Assembly: GCA_032988165.1 (NCBI GenBank)
Contig: JANTQF010000001.1
Location: 333,456 to 397,455 of the forward strand
DNA: 64,000 nucleotides
Origin: Emmonsiellopsis sp. PD_33
Lineage: Eukaryota; Ascomycota; Eurotiomycetes; Onygenales; Ajellomycetaceae
Direction: 5' to 3'
The notes under the pieces are model-generated. The model had not been told where the DNA came from. It was given only the letters and a program-made list of their open reading frames with translations, and ran no database searches. Position numbers and translations under genes: made by a program. Shown piece by piece: positions 36,343-49,422 of this stretch. Each line of letters starts with the position of its first letter. Positions within the stretch are counted from its first letter, which is position 1.

Positions 36343-36654
36343 ATTGCTCCCCCTTTTCTTATATTATTGTCCTCAGTGATTTAACATCATTGTGCTCATG
36401 AGTAGTAGCCTCTTTTGGAGGTAGCATGAAGTGGTGTAGGTCAGTTTCATAATATCATCCAGATGCATAAGCCCCAGGATGTCATATTTATGTCAGCTGA
36501 GCTCAGGGCATCTTGTGTATACATTGTGAGGCAATTGTGAGTTGTGCATGTCTGCATAAGCTACAGGCTGATTATGCAAGCACATTGTTGCTAGGGGCAT
36601 ATTATGTAAATACTTTATTATCTAGGGCTCCAGGGGAATCCCAATTTAAGTGTT

Positions 36655-37900
36655 GTGTTGATTCATTACTATAAGAGAGTACAAGAAGTATACTTCTTTA
36701 AGTTAGAGTTTCTCCCACTTTTTCTTTTTCTGCAACCCTTGAAATGCTTCTTGTGTTCAGAAGCCTACTACTACTCACACTATTTTATTGCTTTTTTTAA
36801 TTATTTTTTCATTAATATTAATCCCTACACTATGTTATCTGTACCTGCACCTTCTTCTTGCACTGCTAAGTGTGCTACATCCTGTGCTGCTGTGGCCCAA
36901 CATTGGGTTCACTACTAGCCCAATTTTGTGTAAGTCTTTCAAGCTGATAGTGCACATGACTAGGAAAATGTGCTGATAGCTTATATAGCTGGATTTCCTG
37001 TACTTGCTGTCTTGGGCAGCAGAAATAGGTGTCCATGGACCTCACTAAGTGGTGTTGCCTGGCTCTGGGTGCCTGCATTTATTGTGTACCTTGTATGTGC
37101 ATGTGCAAGCCTTGTGTGCTAGTAAGTTCAAGTGTGAAGTAGTTTTTTCCATGTTGTATGTCCCCCAAGCTTAAATTAAAAGGTTAATCACATGATTAGC
37201 TTCCTGCCTCCCTCAAACTCAATCATCTGATGGTGCTTTGAGTGTATATATATCTATCTTGGGAGCTGAGCCTTCCTCAGGAGGAAGAGAAGGAGGAACT
37301 TCAGTAGCTAGTGAAATAGCTGTTAGCTCCCCACAAGAAGGCACATTATAAGCAAGCTTGTAATATTACTCTTATGGGAGAGGAGTTGCACTACTGCTGC
37401 AAGGTAATATCTCTTGCCTTCAAAACCCTGAAGGATGAGGAAGAGGAGGAGGAGGAGTAAAAGAAGAATAAAAAAAAGGAGGAGGAGGATTTAAGTGATG
37501 AGTAGAGTAGTAAGTGCATGGTGTGTAACTCTATGAGCTCAGAGCTTGAAGAGGTTAGGACCCTGCAGCCCCTTATGGGGGTTATTATTCCTATGGGGGG
37601 TGGGGATGATGGGAAGGTTTGAGGGGGGATTAAGGAGGAAAAGGAGGAGTTTAAAGAGTTTTCAGACTGAGTTCTTATTTGTAGTGTGTCATCAGGGTGT
37701 TTTCTTTATCATTTTGAGCATCTGAAGCAGCAGAGTTGGGTCTGCTGTTTTGTGAGATAGGAGGTAGGCTTGCCTTAATTGTAGAATGGGCCTTCTGTTG
37801 TGGGCAAGTTGCTGAGTATGCAAGAGGTATAGGAGTATGTGCATGAAGTGCCTAGTTAGTATTTCCTTTTCTTTTTGAATTCAAGAAGGTCTACAGGTAG
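36655..37900 (+). pseudogene. Decayed plus-strand reading frame inside element D, antisense to pol
   Basis: Between the pol end and the 3' LTR of D the plus strand has coding-like sequence: VPAPSSCTAKCATSCAAVAQ near 36,840, then an acidic part (HYCCKVISLAFKTLKDEEEE, EEDLSDE, MSSELEEVRTLQPLMGVI, FSDxVLICSVSSGCF) broken by stops where Arg or Gln codons are expected. I do not recognise the family. Antisense extra frames near the 3' LTR are known in some Gypsy elements, and this may be one, or a captured host gene. Exon limits are not certain. Confidence 0.4.
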
Positions 37901-38119
37901 ATTCTATGATTTTAAAACTTTGCTGTTCATTTTCCTTAATGCTTTCTAGTAATATGGTGAGTTCCAAGCTCATTGTGTGCTAAAATTTGCACACAGGTCT
38001 TTTTGAATACAGAAAATGAGCCTGGATCTTATTAGATGCTTCTATTCTCATTGTGGGCACTTTCCAGTGGTTTGATTTTCTTGCTACTGGGCTTCTTATT
38101 CTTGGAATATCTCAAATGC

Positions 38120-41100
38120 TTCTGTAGTGTTGATATTTTCCTCTGGTTCCCAAGTGTTACCTGCAGGACCTCATTCAAGTCAGCAGATAAGATATTCATT
38201 CCCTTTTCACTTTATTTTCCTAGTTTTTAATATTATCTCAACCTTGTATTTCTCTTCTTCATTAACAAGGTCTGGGCCTGGTTCCAGTAAGGCTCCATCC
38301 TGGTGAATATACTTCTCAAGCAGGGAGATGTGAAAAACAGGATGTATACTGCAAAAAGATGGGGGTATTTCAAGGTAGTAGGCTTGAGAGTCAATTCTCT
38401 AGAGAATTTTGAATGGTCTGATATATTTATAATCAAGTTTTCATACAGATTGAATCATTTGAAGGTTCTTTGCATTGAGGGTGACATACTCTCCTACATT
38501 AAAGGACTTAGAAAGGTGTTTCAAATCATAGTAGGCTTTTTGTGCATCTCACACTTTTTATAGGTTGACTTTGAGCTCAGAGTGCACCTTGACCATTCAT
38601 TTTAACCAATCCATAGCATGAGTGGCTACAGGTTGAGGTGCATGATTGACATTAATTTGGAGCTCCAGATGATATCCCATGAGCACTTCTGTAGGTACTT
38701 GACCAGTGGAACTGTGTTAAGAGGAGTTATAGATAAATTGTGCTAATGGAAGCTATCTTATTCAGTCATCTTGATGGAAATTAATAAAATAGTAGAGATA
38801 GTGCTCTAAAGTTTGGTTCTAGCATTCTGTCTGACCATCTATTTAGGGGTGAAAAGCTGTGGAAAGTTTGCATTGGGTGCTAATAACATAGCAGAAGGTT
38901 GACTAATATTAGCTTGTAAAAAGTGATTCCCAGTCAGAGATATGGTGTTTTGATATGCTATAAGTATAATAGAACTGAGCATATATGACTTCAGCTAGTT
39001 CTTCAACAGTAATATCCTTTGTGCATGGAATATAGAGTGTGAATTTTATATAGATGTTGCAAAGAACAAGTATGATATCATGTGTCTGTTCAAGAAAGCT
39101 TGAAGCTAGAAGGCCAATAATGAAGTCCATTGTAATAGATTCAAATAGTTGAGAGAGTATAGGTATGGTTCTCATTTCTCCAAAAGGTCTATAATACTTA
39201 GATTTGACATGCTAATAAACATCACAGGTTTAAACATAGTTTGAAACATCCTTGAAAAGTTCATATCAGAAGTATTTGTCTTGAATGCTTTCTATAGACC
39301 ATTTAATATCAAAATGTCCTCCTTGAGGGTCATCATGATTGATATGGAGGATTTCATTAATAAGTGCTTGATCTTTAGATACATATACCCTACTGTTAGC
39401 TTGAAGGATGTCATCTGTCTCCAGGGTCTATAGTATGCTTTCTTCTGTGAATGCCTCTTTTTCCTGCACCTATATCTTAATCTTTTGTGCTACAATGTTG
39501 AGGTTCTGCATGCACTGGAGTAGAGAGATAAGGAACTCAGAAAGTTCAGAGTAGATAGAGTCTATAGTCATTGCCTTATTGATAATAATACAGGGCATGT
39601 AGGGACAGCAGGCTGAGCATGGGATGCTGTTAATGTTACTAGATGAGCACAGGGCATTATTAGTGCTGTCAGATGAGTATGTAGCATACAGGTAAAGAGA
39701 AGATGCAGTTGGCAGCTTGGTTGTTGAATGAGCATCTCACTCATTTAGTGGTGACAATTAAGCCTCTCACTCATTATTATAGGTTCAAATGCAGTTTATA
39801 ATAGGTAAAAGTTCTTTATGGAAGTTAAAGTTCTAGTCTAGTGCAACATCATGTCATAGCTTTTGTTGCAGGGTTAGTAAGAGGATCTCCCCATAAAATG
39901 TATCATTATAATCTATGTGGTGACTCAGACTGTCTGTGAGGTTATTTTTCCCTGGGCAGTGCAGTAAGATAAAATCATAAGCACTGAGTGCCTCTATCTA
40001 TCTGGCCTGACATCTATTAAGCACTTTAGTTGTTATAAAGTACTGTAGATTTGCATGATCAGACCAGACTTGCACTGAATACTAACTTCCCTCCAGATAG
40101 TGTCTTCAGTGCTTGAAAGCTATAATAATAGCTAAGAGCTTCTTATTATGAGTATTATATCATATTTTAGCATCAATGAGCTTGCAAGACTAGTAAGCCA
40201 CTGGGTGCCATAGACCATCATCTTGAAGCTAAGATATGATTACAGCTACTACATATATTAAAGCATCAGGCTTGATCTGGATGCACCATGCAGGATTAAA
40301 ATGTACTAGAAGTGGTACTAAAGTGAAATACTCCTTAAGCTTGTAGAATGCACTTTCAGTGTCCTTTGTCCAGAGAAAAGTAGGTTTCTTCTCACCTTTT
40401 TTTGTTCCTTTTATTAGGTCAAATAAGGCACTGATGATGCAGGAATAGGCTTTGATGAAGTGCCTATAGAAGTTGGTGAATCTCAGGAAAGACTATACTT
40501 TCTTAATAGATGTTGGTATGAGCCATTCTGCTATAGTAGCAATCTATTCTGATTTCATTTCAACACTGTCTAGCCCTACAATGAAACTGAGAAAAGAGAC
40601 CTTTTGGGTAGCAAACTTGTACTTGCTGTGCTTCATGTATAGGTAGGTGTGCTCCAAGCACTTTAAGACCTATTGAACATGTTCTTAGTGCTCCTCCATG
40701 TTGTTGGAATATATAAGGATATCATCAAGGTAGACTACACAACATATGTTAAGGAGGTTGGAAAGAGCACTGTTGATGTATGCCTGGAAGGTAGTAGGAG
40801 CATTTGAGAGGCCCATGAGCATGACCACAAATTTGAAATGACCATACTGAGTGTAAAATGCAGTTTTCCAATAATCCTGAGATATAATCAGTATATAGTA
40901 GTATGCATCCTGCAGATCTATCTTAGTGAAAATCTTTGCACTGAATAGGCAGTTCAACATCTCACTAATAAGTAGTAGAGAGTACTAGTTCTTAATTGTG
41001 ATATAGTTAAAGCCACAGTAGTCAACACATAGTCATAATCTATCATCTTTTTTTAGTACAAAGAGGATTGGTGCTCCTACCAGGCTCTTGAAAGGTTAGA

Positions 41101-41790
41101 TCCATCCTTTAGCTAATGACACATTTATGAATTTCTGAAGCACTCTGAGCTTGACTTTGGAGAGGGAATAAATGAGCATAAAGGGAAGATCAGTGCCAGG
41201 TTGAAGGTCAATATGATGTTTAGTCCCTATTGGCACAAATACACTGAAAGTGGCTTGTTCTGAGAAAAGATGCATAAAAGGCTCAATATAATCTGATAAA
41301 TCAGATAGAAGATTCATATATGTACCTATAGTTGCAGCTGACACTTTAATTTTGAATGCATCATTTTGTGCTAGTATGATAGTCACTAAATTAGCTTTAG
41401 CCCCAGTAAGTATCTCACCTATAGCTTTCTCAGCTGAGATTTTCTCAAACTTTAACTCAGGTGTGTCATTCTGTAGGATAAACTCACCATTCTATCAATT
41501 GATAAGTGGATTAACTTCAACTAGCCAGGGGAAATTAAGGATCATATCATAGATAGCAAGCTTGATTGCATGAAAGAGTTGCTGGATGCTAACATCATGA
41601 TCTAGTTAGTCAATCATACCAACAGTTAGATTGTGCTCTCCAAATGATCTGACTATGTGACTGTCAACTGTCTTCACTGTATGCAGATCACATGTAGTGA
41701 GCTCTAAACTATTTATCTTTGCTCAGAATTTGTTGATGAAGTTTACTTCTGCTCTAGAGTCCACTAAGGTAAGAATTTGCTTTAGGCCCA
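38120..41790 (-). pseudogene. pol of element D (protease to chromodomain)
   Basis: Long open segments remain at 41,386-41,096 (protease to RT linker, KHHIDLQPGTDLPFMLIYSL), 40,960-40,685 (RT palm with VYLDD) and 39,175-38,909 (integrase core, TMDFIIGLL...). They lie in one direction with stops between them. The protease reads DSR where DSG is expected. Integrase DDE residues are partly visible (the first Asp in MDFI). The chromodomain end (WEPEENI) lies near 38,150. This would have been one Pol polyprotein; it is now inactive. Confidence 0.85.
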
Positions 41791-43160
41791 AAGGAGTATT
41801 AATCTTTACTGAAATGATGAATGATAGGTAGCTCTTATATCAGCTTTGAGGGAGAGTTTAGGTGGTCATTATGAGCTTAATGGCACACCTTAATCATTTT
41901 TTGATGTAGGGTCTGTGTTCTGGGTGTGAGCTTTGCACTCCTCAGTGGTGTAGCCCAGGTGGGCTTTGTGGAAGTCACACTACTTCTTGTTGAAGAAGTC
42001 TTGCTTGGTCTTATCCTGATTATTCCACTTGCATTTTCTTGTATGAGATGGTGTGCCATCAGCTCCTAAATTGATGAAAGAAGGACTATTCTTAGATTTA
42101 GACTTCTCTTTGATGCATTTGATGTATTTCAGAAGGTTTTATTCTATAATTGCCAGTCTGTTCATAACTGCATCATAGTCCATATCTTCCATCTTATCTG
42201 CATATTTGTTGAATTTATGTCAGACTTTGGGGAGAACCTTCATATAGAGGTGACTCTTCTTATGATAGTCATCATAGGAGTATTGTAGATGTCCTTCCAC
42301 TGCCTGTAGCACCACTACAAACTCATGCACACTTTGCACTTCTTGCTGTTCCATCTTAAGATATTGCACTTCTGAGTCACAGAAGGATTTGTCTGGGTTG
42401 GCAACTTATTTCTGCATCTAGTTCAGCAAGTAGGTCTAAGAAGGAAGTATTTCCATGCTTCTTATATGCTAATATCAATGCTTTTGGATGTCACTATCAA
42501 AATGAGTAACTACTTCAATGATTTTTTAATGGTCTGCTGTGTTGAAATAGGCTAGGTCACTAGTATGATAAGCAATGATAGCTGTTATAAAGATCTCTAA
42601 CTTCTTCATGCTATAGGCCTGAAACTTTTCAACTCCTTTACACAGATTGTATGAAGTCATATCTGGGTTGTTCAGCTTTTCTTGCCAGAGTAGAACTTGG
42701 CCCAGGAGGAGCTGTACATTTCCAGTGGATGTCTGGGTTTATCTCATGTTTGCCATGTTTGGTTGGAGGGGAAGAGACTCTCTCAATGCAGGATGAGGAG
42801 GTATTTGAGCTTGGAGCTCATCAAGGGTAAGGATTTGAGCCTGGGGCTTATTCACAGCTGCTTGAAGTACTATATGCTCATTCTGGAGGCATTGAAGTTC
42901 CTATTTCACCTTAAGGGTAGTGATCTCAGTGATGAGGTGTTTGGACTTAGCCTGGATCTCTACAGCTGATTGGGGTGAGAAAGGCTTCAAAGGAGAGATA
43001 CCCTTATGACTGGAAGGCAGACTTTGAGTTGAAGGTGTTTTTTATCCTTCTGCCTGAGTAGTAAGTATAGTGGAAGCATCTCAATTTTTCTTAGAAGGGG
43101 CTATAATGAAATGTGAAATTAGCTCAATGGACTGTCTCTCAAAGTAGAGTGATTAGAAAC

Positions 43161-43457
43161 TGTGAGGGTGTAGGCCAAATAGATGATGTGAGAAGCTTAA
43201 TAGGAGGAATAGATTGGATATAGATATAGCTAAGGTTGAAGGTAGGGTATCTAAAGGAAAGTAGCTAATTACTGAGGTTTCTATATGTAGGAACCTCAGC
43301 AAAGGTATATATATAATTATGTGATAACATAAGAAATGACTAAGCAAGGAGTGAGCATGGGGTATTGACATAAGAGATGGATATGCTCTGGGTGCATAGT
43401 GTAGTTGATATGTGCTAGGTGCAGCAATGATAAGAAGGTGTGCACTTGCACATGACA
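43161..43457 (-). repeat. LTR of element D, right (5' LTR)
   Basis: 297 bp, bounded by TG and CA, followed by the target duplication ttcag (43,458-43,462). Confidence 0.93.
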
Positions 43458-43462
43458 TTCAG

Positions 43463-46400
43463 TGAGTATTCACATAGTTCTATTAGTTCTACTGAGCACT
43501 GACCATGGAGGATTCAGCCCACTTATGAGCTTGCTGGAGTTTTAAGATGATGATGTCTGCAATTTGAATTGAACTACAGGATGAAGCAGAAGATTCAGAT
43601 GATTTGGTGAGATTAAGAACTTTAAGATTATAATTATATGAGAGGAAAAATGAGTTAACATCAGTGCTAATAGTGTTATAATCATTAATTGTGAGTTTAG
43701 TGTGTAGGAGAAGTTCATTCCAGTTATCCTGAGTATATAAATAGAACTTTCAGAGGTAGTTTTTAGTTATCTGAATCATACATTCAGTGCTACTGTCAGT
43801 TTTAGGGTAATAGATAGTTAAAAGATATTAAGAGATCTTAAGAAGCTGATAGATTTAGGTCCAGACAGCTCTAATAAACTAGATTCTACAGTCTAAGATA
43901 ATTATATAGGGTAGACCATACTAGTAATAAAATAGACTTTAAAGAAAGGCTTTAGCCACTATAAGTACATTCATCTTCACATAGAGTTCAAAAATAACAC
44001 CTTTACTAAGACAGTTAATGATGATAAGGATATTCTTACAGTTATTACTTATGGGAAGATCTACTGCAAAATTGATGGTAATATCACACCAGATACATTC
44101 AGAGATCAGAAGAGATTTGAGTAGATCTTGATGATGATCCTATCAGATAATGATGGATTAATAGATGTTGCAGTTCTAGGTGAACTATCAGATACTCTGA
44201 GATATATTAGGTCAGTAGAAATCTCAGGATAAAATTTAATAGAGTGCTTTATGATCTAGATGATCAGTCATCAGAGAATTGTGAGTTTCTTGCATGATTT
44301 AGATGTATAATGATTCTGAATCAGAAACCCACTACCTCCTCTGAAAGTATAGTTAGAAGTTAGGGTCTACAGAGTATTTAGTGATATCAATACAGACTTG
44401 AAGTTCAGGCAGAAAATGATAAGCTTTGTCTCAGATAACCTAAATCATCATCTGAAGGTATTTATTAGAGGTAGTAATAGTATCCTAGAGTCTCTGAAGT
44501 GAAGATGAGGTAGTTGTAATTAACAGGGCAATGAGTAAGGCACATATTACTCTATATAGTATTATTTTGAATTCTTTGAGAATCTATAGATCTAGCAGTC
44601 TCTATTCACAGTTTACTCAGTGAGTATTGAAGTCTTTAGAAGGTATATTCTATTTATATTGGGAGAGGGTGTCAGCCATGAAGTTCTCTATATCAGGGCA
44701 GTAATGAATTGTAAAATGAAAGCAACTAAGGAATTTAGCTCAGTATATTTAGCATTCAGAGAGTTTATAGATTATCATAAAATATTAAAGATTCTTATGA
44801 TCTATGATAATTTTGAAGTCTTTCATACTGTGGAGTTTGAAGTCTCATTCCTCTAGACATTAGATAATGGCAAGAAGTTCCTTGTCATAAATCTTATAGT
44901 TGACTTTGACAGGGCTAAGCTTCTTGGACATAAATGTGCAGGATTACAGGATGCCTTTATCATCTCATTGCATGAGAGCATTACTTATAATATAACCAGA
45001 AAAGTTTGTTTCAATCACTGTTGAGCAGTCAGAGTTAAATGCAATGAGTATTAGAATAGAGATAAACATTTACTTAAGGTGCATGAATGCCTTGTTTACT
45101 TTCTTAGATCATTGAAATTGCTGATCTTTGTGTGTGAGGTTAGTTAGTAGTCAGATGATATCAGAAAAATCTTAAATGAAGTATTAGTAAAAATTTATAA
45201 ATTCTAGGAAGCCTTACATGTCTTTTATAGTTATAGAGGCCTTCTATTTGAGGATAGCAGCAATTTTCTTGGAGTCCATATAAACTCCCTTTCCTGCCTC
45301 TATGATGAAGCTGAGGTAGGTCATCTTTTGAACTTTAAAGATAGATTTATTGATGTCAATTGGGAGACTGTGTTCATAAAGATAGATGAGGACTTTTCAG
45401 ATGTGCTCTTAATGCTGCTTGTAAGATCTATCAGTAAAGATGAGAATATTATTAAGGTAGATAGAAGTAAATTCATCTAAATAGTTTTATAAGGCTCAGT
45501 TGATGTATTTCTGGAAGGTGCTTGAGGTATTTATGAGACTAAAGAGGGTGACTATCCATTCAAATAGATTATATCTCATGTGAAAGACAGTTAGCCATTC
45601 ATCTCCTTCTGTAATTTAGATCTTATAGAATGTAGAAATAACATCCAGCTTTATGAACCACTTGGCTTGGCTGATCTATTTGAGAGTCTCATTGATTAAT
45701 AGTAGTAGATAATGATCTTTTCAGGTGAGGTGATTGAGGCTCTAATAGTTAACATAGAATTAGAGGTCTCTACCTAGCTTTTTCATGAAGAGTATAGGTG
45801 TGCCTGCAGGTAAATTACTAACTCAGATGAAATTCTTATTCAGAAGGTCATTAAGGGTCTTGCAGAGCACAAGCAGTTCATCACATGACATATTATATAG
45901 TAATTCCCAGGGTAGCTAAGAGTCTTTATCATCTATCTTCTCAAGTTTGATATGATGGTCATGTACACTGTGGAATGATAGAAGCTTCTCAGTAGTCTTA
46001 TAATTAAAAATATTGAGGAATTCATGATATTATAGAGAGAGGACTGTTACAGGGTTAGTCTTTAGCTTCTTAGAGAGTTATAAAAGAGTCTTCTCTATAT
46101 TGGCCATGCTGGTAGTGAAGATTTTAATGGGAGGTTAGAACTTAAATTTCTGATTGCAGCTTCAGAGGAGGTCATAGATATTAGTAGAGATTTAGTGAAG
46201 GTTAGTAGTCCTATAAATGTCTTTTTTAGAGACATGGATGCCTTCAGGAAATACAACATATTAGTTGCAAGCATTAATAAGGGCTTGATGTTCAGATAGC
46301 TATGATAGGCCTAGTATGAAGTTGTATAGAAGATTCTCAATCTCATATGTATAGACATTTTCTTGGAGAAATCTGCTAATATCAACATCAAGCTTCACTA

Positions 46401-47900
46401 TATTTCATATAAAGCTGCCTATATCACCATTGATACCTTCAATCTTTTGGGGATTAATCAGGATATACAGAAGATTATAACAGTTAATCATGTAAGAGTG
46501 AATCATTAAATAGTAACAGCAACCACTGTTCACCATAGCATTCATATTAAAAGAATGATTAATTATGATAGATATAAGAATCACTGAAACAGTCATTTTC
46601 TTCTTAAAGGTCTTCCTATCTAACTCTGGGAGCTTCTACTTATAATTTCACACAAAAGCTAGTCTTTTCTCAAGTCTGATTTGATGTCTTCAAAGTCTTC
46701 CTCCTCTTCAGGCTTGATTTGTACATTTATGGACTGTATGGGTGATTTCAGGGGAATATGAGTTCTACAGCAGTTAGCAGCTCTGTGCTCAGGTTTGTTG
46801 CAGTTAATATAGACACCTTGAGTGTGATGATCAATGATAGTGGTGATAGTCATATTTAGGATATAAAATGTATTTGTATGAGTGGGCCTTATAGGCATTC
46901 AGTTCATAGTGTTTAGGTTCTTTAGCAGAGAGGTCTTAGGGAAGGCCTTCCTAGAGATAATAGGGGTGCTACTATGAATTTAGCTCTGAATGGCCTTGAT
47001 CTCAGATAGGTTGTTCTCTATACTGCAGAGCTTTATATAATATTTAAGGTATATGAGGGGTTTAATGGAGGTAACAATCTGCTGTAGAAGTTCAAACTTA
47101 ATGGCCTTTTTAAGTAAGGCCTTCTTGATAGTATTATTCTATAGCTGGCTGCTAGCTTCCAGGATCTTCTAATTAAATCTTGAAAGAAAGATAGAGAGTA
47201 GATCAGTTTTCTGATGAACACTGTGTAGTCAGGTCAGGGCCTTCTAGGCCACTAAAGAGTTAGAGAAAAGAATGTTGAGCTGGTCAAGAATGACATCAGG
47301 GGTTATAGAAATAAGTTTAGTATTAGCCTTCATCTAAGAGTGGAATTAGGTGATAGTAGTGCCAGAGAGTTAGGTATAGATGTATCAGGTCTGATCAGCA
47401 GGAGATCTAATTGTAAGGCTGTTCAAAGTGATTTTGGCCTCTACACTGAGGCACCAGGCAGAGTATTTAGAGACTTATTTGCCCATGAATTTCTCAAGGG
47501 TGATGAGCCTTTCTTTCAGGCATCTTGAGAAGTTCTCAAAAGGAGCAGTCAGATGAGTAGGAGTTAGAATAAGAGCTAAAGTCAGTATGAGCATACAATT
47601 TTATTTAGTGATAAGATTAATTTTATTTATGAGTTATTAAATGAAGTTTTGGAATTTAGCATCAGAGCCCTGAGAAGGGGTGTTATCTTCATGTGGAGAG
47701 TTCATATTCATAATGAATTTGAAAGATTATTTGAATTTAGAGAGTTTAGAGGATTCAGAAAGTTTGGAGGATTCAGAAAGTTTAGAGGAAAATCTCATGA
47801 GATATTAATATAAATTATTAGAGCTTTGAGGTCTTTTACTGACATGTTGTCTAGTAGAGCTGAGCTAGGCAAGTTGTATTTCAGATTTTGAAAGAGTTTA
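43463..47900 (-). pseudogene. gag-pol of element B (part right of D)
   Basis: Minus strand from the 5' LTR side: gag (about 47,700-46,780, FIRKLIYSLSFFQDLI region then the zinc knuckle), protease, reverse transcriptase, RNase H and the start of integrase. Conserved pieces include AGTPILFMKKLG (about 45,790), TEGDEWLTVFHMRYNLFEW (about 45,560), the linker LEFINFY (about 45,210), and YKIYDKELLAII before HSMKDFKIIIDHKNL (about 44,790). Stops interrupt every 20-60 codons. Confidence 0.8.
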
Positions 47901-48008
47901 CTGTACATGCAGGTTATGTTTAGAAGAATCTACTATACATGTAAATCACATTTGGAGGATGAATATAATAAGGATCTCTAAGAAGAGATCAAGCAAGTAA
48001 TTATAAAA

Positions 48009-48262
48009 TGTAATGGGCACACTCTAATAAGTAAATTGTATGAGCTATATACTAGAATCAAAATTGTAATCATTAGAGAAAGAAAGGAAAAAGGAAAAGG
48101 AATTGCAAGATTATGTAATATAAATAGAAGGAAATTATGTGAGGTCAGAGTAGATAAACATTCATATAAAGGCCTAGTTGGAGGTGTCTGATTAGGCAGT
48201 CAGAAATCAGGTGAAGTTCAGGTAAGCTATAGATATAGAGTATAAGGGTCTAGCCCTTCACA
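48009..48262 (-). repeat. LTR of element B, right (5' LTR)
   Basis: 254 bp, starting TGTAATGGGCAC on plus and ending TTCACA, followed by the target duplication ctatc. Confidence 0.93.
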
Positions 48263-48267
48263 CTATC

Positions 48268-49318
48268 TTATGTTATAAAGATTCTTAAAAGAAACAATGT
48301 GGCTAAAGAATCATTTAGACTCTCATATAAGCTAATAGATAGCATTCTATATCATACATGTAATAAGATGAAGTGCCTGATAATTCTGAGAGCTTTATAC
48401 AAAGAAATCTTTAACTTAGCCTACACCCCCAATCACTTAGGATTCAATCAAACCTTAGGAAATCTACAAGATATGATGATACATCACTGTATGATGAAGC
48501 TACAGAAGTATATCAAGCACTACCATAGCTATTAAGTCAATTAGACATCATAATATAAGTCTTATGGATAGTATCAACTCATACAAACTATAAATATATT
48601 ACATAATATGATAACCATTAACTTTATACTTGCATTACTAGATGGTGAATGTAATATAATAATGTTAGTTATATGTAAGTTCTTCAAATAGATTATAATC
48701 ATCTCTGGGCAATCTAACTTCAATATAGAGAATTGGGTAAAAACCCTACTTAACTGTCTATTGCTAGCTGACTGAGGAATCCCACATAGGATTATTTCAG
48801 ATAGAGACCTCAAGTTTCTCAGTAACCTATAGAGAAATCTATTCAAGTATTTTAAGGTTGAGCTCCTCTATTCCACTGCCTACTACCTGCAGACAGATGG
48901 GCAGAGTAAAAAGACAAATTAAATTATATAAATTACCCTATAATATACCATCATGGCAATGAGAAACTCATATAACTAGTTATAAATACTACTAATAATT
49001 GTCTTTCATCTCAATGCAGCTAAATTCACATCAACAGAACACTTAGCTTATAAGGTTATATATAAAATCACTGTCAACTTATCCATCTTGACATTAATGA
49101 TAATACCTATGGTGCCATACTTCTATATCTGATGAGACATAATCCTAGCACTTGATGAGATAGTTATAATAGCTAAGGATTATTATAACTAGAAGTATAC
49201 ACTGCAGAGCTTCTAGATAGGGGATAGAGTACTTCTTTACTTACATAAGAGATATAAGATATTAGCTGTAAAGATTTCATGTAAATATAATAATCAATTT
49301 ATTAGACCATTTAGCCCC
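48268..49318 (+). mobile_element. Gypsy element A, right part (integrase), truncated
   Basis: Continues element A after the ctatc duplication. Integrase zinc-binding end (YTPNHLGFNQTLGNLQDMMIHH, shown in part: HLGFNQTLGNLQ), core (ITINFILALLDGE, then GIPHRIISDRDLKFLSNL and STAYYLQTDGQS) and C-terminal part (GDRVLLYLHKRYKILAVKIS, NNQFIRPF). Sequence homologous to integrase ends at 49,318, where the tRNA-like/LINE insertion begins, so the 3' end and the right LTR of A are missing or lie unrecognised beyond 53,440. Confidence 0.82.
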
Positions 49319-49412
49319 GCGCGCATGGCTTAATGGTATAAGCGGCCGGCAGCCTTGGCATCCCTATAGCACCTATATGTTATGGGGGTGGGTTTGAATC
49401 CTGCTGGGGGCA
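49319..49412 (+). other. tRNA-like Pol III unit at the head of a chimeric insertion
   Basis: A box TGGCTTAATGG (49,326-49,336) with a D stem GCTT/AAGC, and B box GGTTTGAATCC (49,391-49,401) inside a T arm (GTGGG / CCTGC, mostly paired). Acceptor strands GCGCGCA (49,319-49,325) and TGGGGGC (49,405-49,411) pair at 5 of 7 positions. The middle lacks a normal anticodon stem and instead can form a long hairpin (catccctata with tatgggggtg). It is best called tRNA-derived, such as a SINE head, rather than a working tRNA. Several CpGs survive, unlike the flanks. Confidence 0.6.
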
Positions 49413-49417
49413 CTTGC

Positions 49418-49422
49418 TTTTT
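49418..49422 (+). terminator. T5 run, possible Pol III terminator
   Basis: TTTTT six bases after the tRNA-like 3' end, where a Pol III terminator is expected. Confidence 0.45.

Larger units (their letters stand above)
36046..43457 (-). mobile_element. Chromoviral Gypsy element D, youngest, inserted in B
   Basis: 7,412 bp with 297-bp LTRs at both ends and the 5-bp target duplication ttcag (36,041-36,045 and 43,458-43,462). Minus orientation: a polypurine tract (aagaaaagggggagc, 36,345-36,359) lies just inside the 3' LTR. Order on the minus strand: gag (about 42,740-41,880, with a CDFHKAHLGYTTEEC knuckle), protease (LVDSRAEVNFI, about 41,760), reverse transcriptase (FTKIDLQDAYY, LSNAPTTFQAYINSAL, VYLDDILIYSN, 40,960-40,685), RNase H (about 40,300-39,980), integrase (TMDFIIGLL, about 39,130), and chromodomain (NTWEPEENINTTEAF, about 38,190-38,130). 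Stops are fewer than in A or B and CpA remains common, so it is less decayed. A 1.7-kb extra segment lies between pol and the 3' LTR. Confidence 0.93.
35277..48262 (-). mobile_element. Chromoviral Gypsy element B, inserted in A, itself split by D
   Basis: Two 254-bp LTRs (35,277-35,530 and 48,009-48,262) are flanked by the 5-bp target duplication ctatc (35,272-35,276 and 48,263-48,267). Without D and one copy of its target duplication B is about 5.57 kb. It runs on the minus strand: a purine tract (aaagggagataa) abuts the 3' LTR at 35,531. Gag ends in a zinc knuckle (INCNKPEHRAANC, about 46,800). Protease has NSGCCYYLMIHSYMI near 46,500; the active Asp is now Asn. Reverse transcriptase lies at about 46,000-45,300 (AKWFIKLDVIS, IYLNNILIF, the decayed YLDD box) and RNase H near 44,850 (NYKIYDKELLAII). 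The integrase region is split by D, and the chromodomain (VEYEIEAILNYYY, YLVKWLEYEVSLWEL) is at about 35,790-35,650. Confidence 0.92.

Noticed and set aside
49319..49412. Functional tRNA gene
   Set aside because: Two acceptor mismatches and no proper anticodon stem, although the A and B boxes are good.
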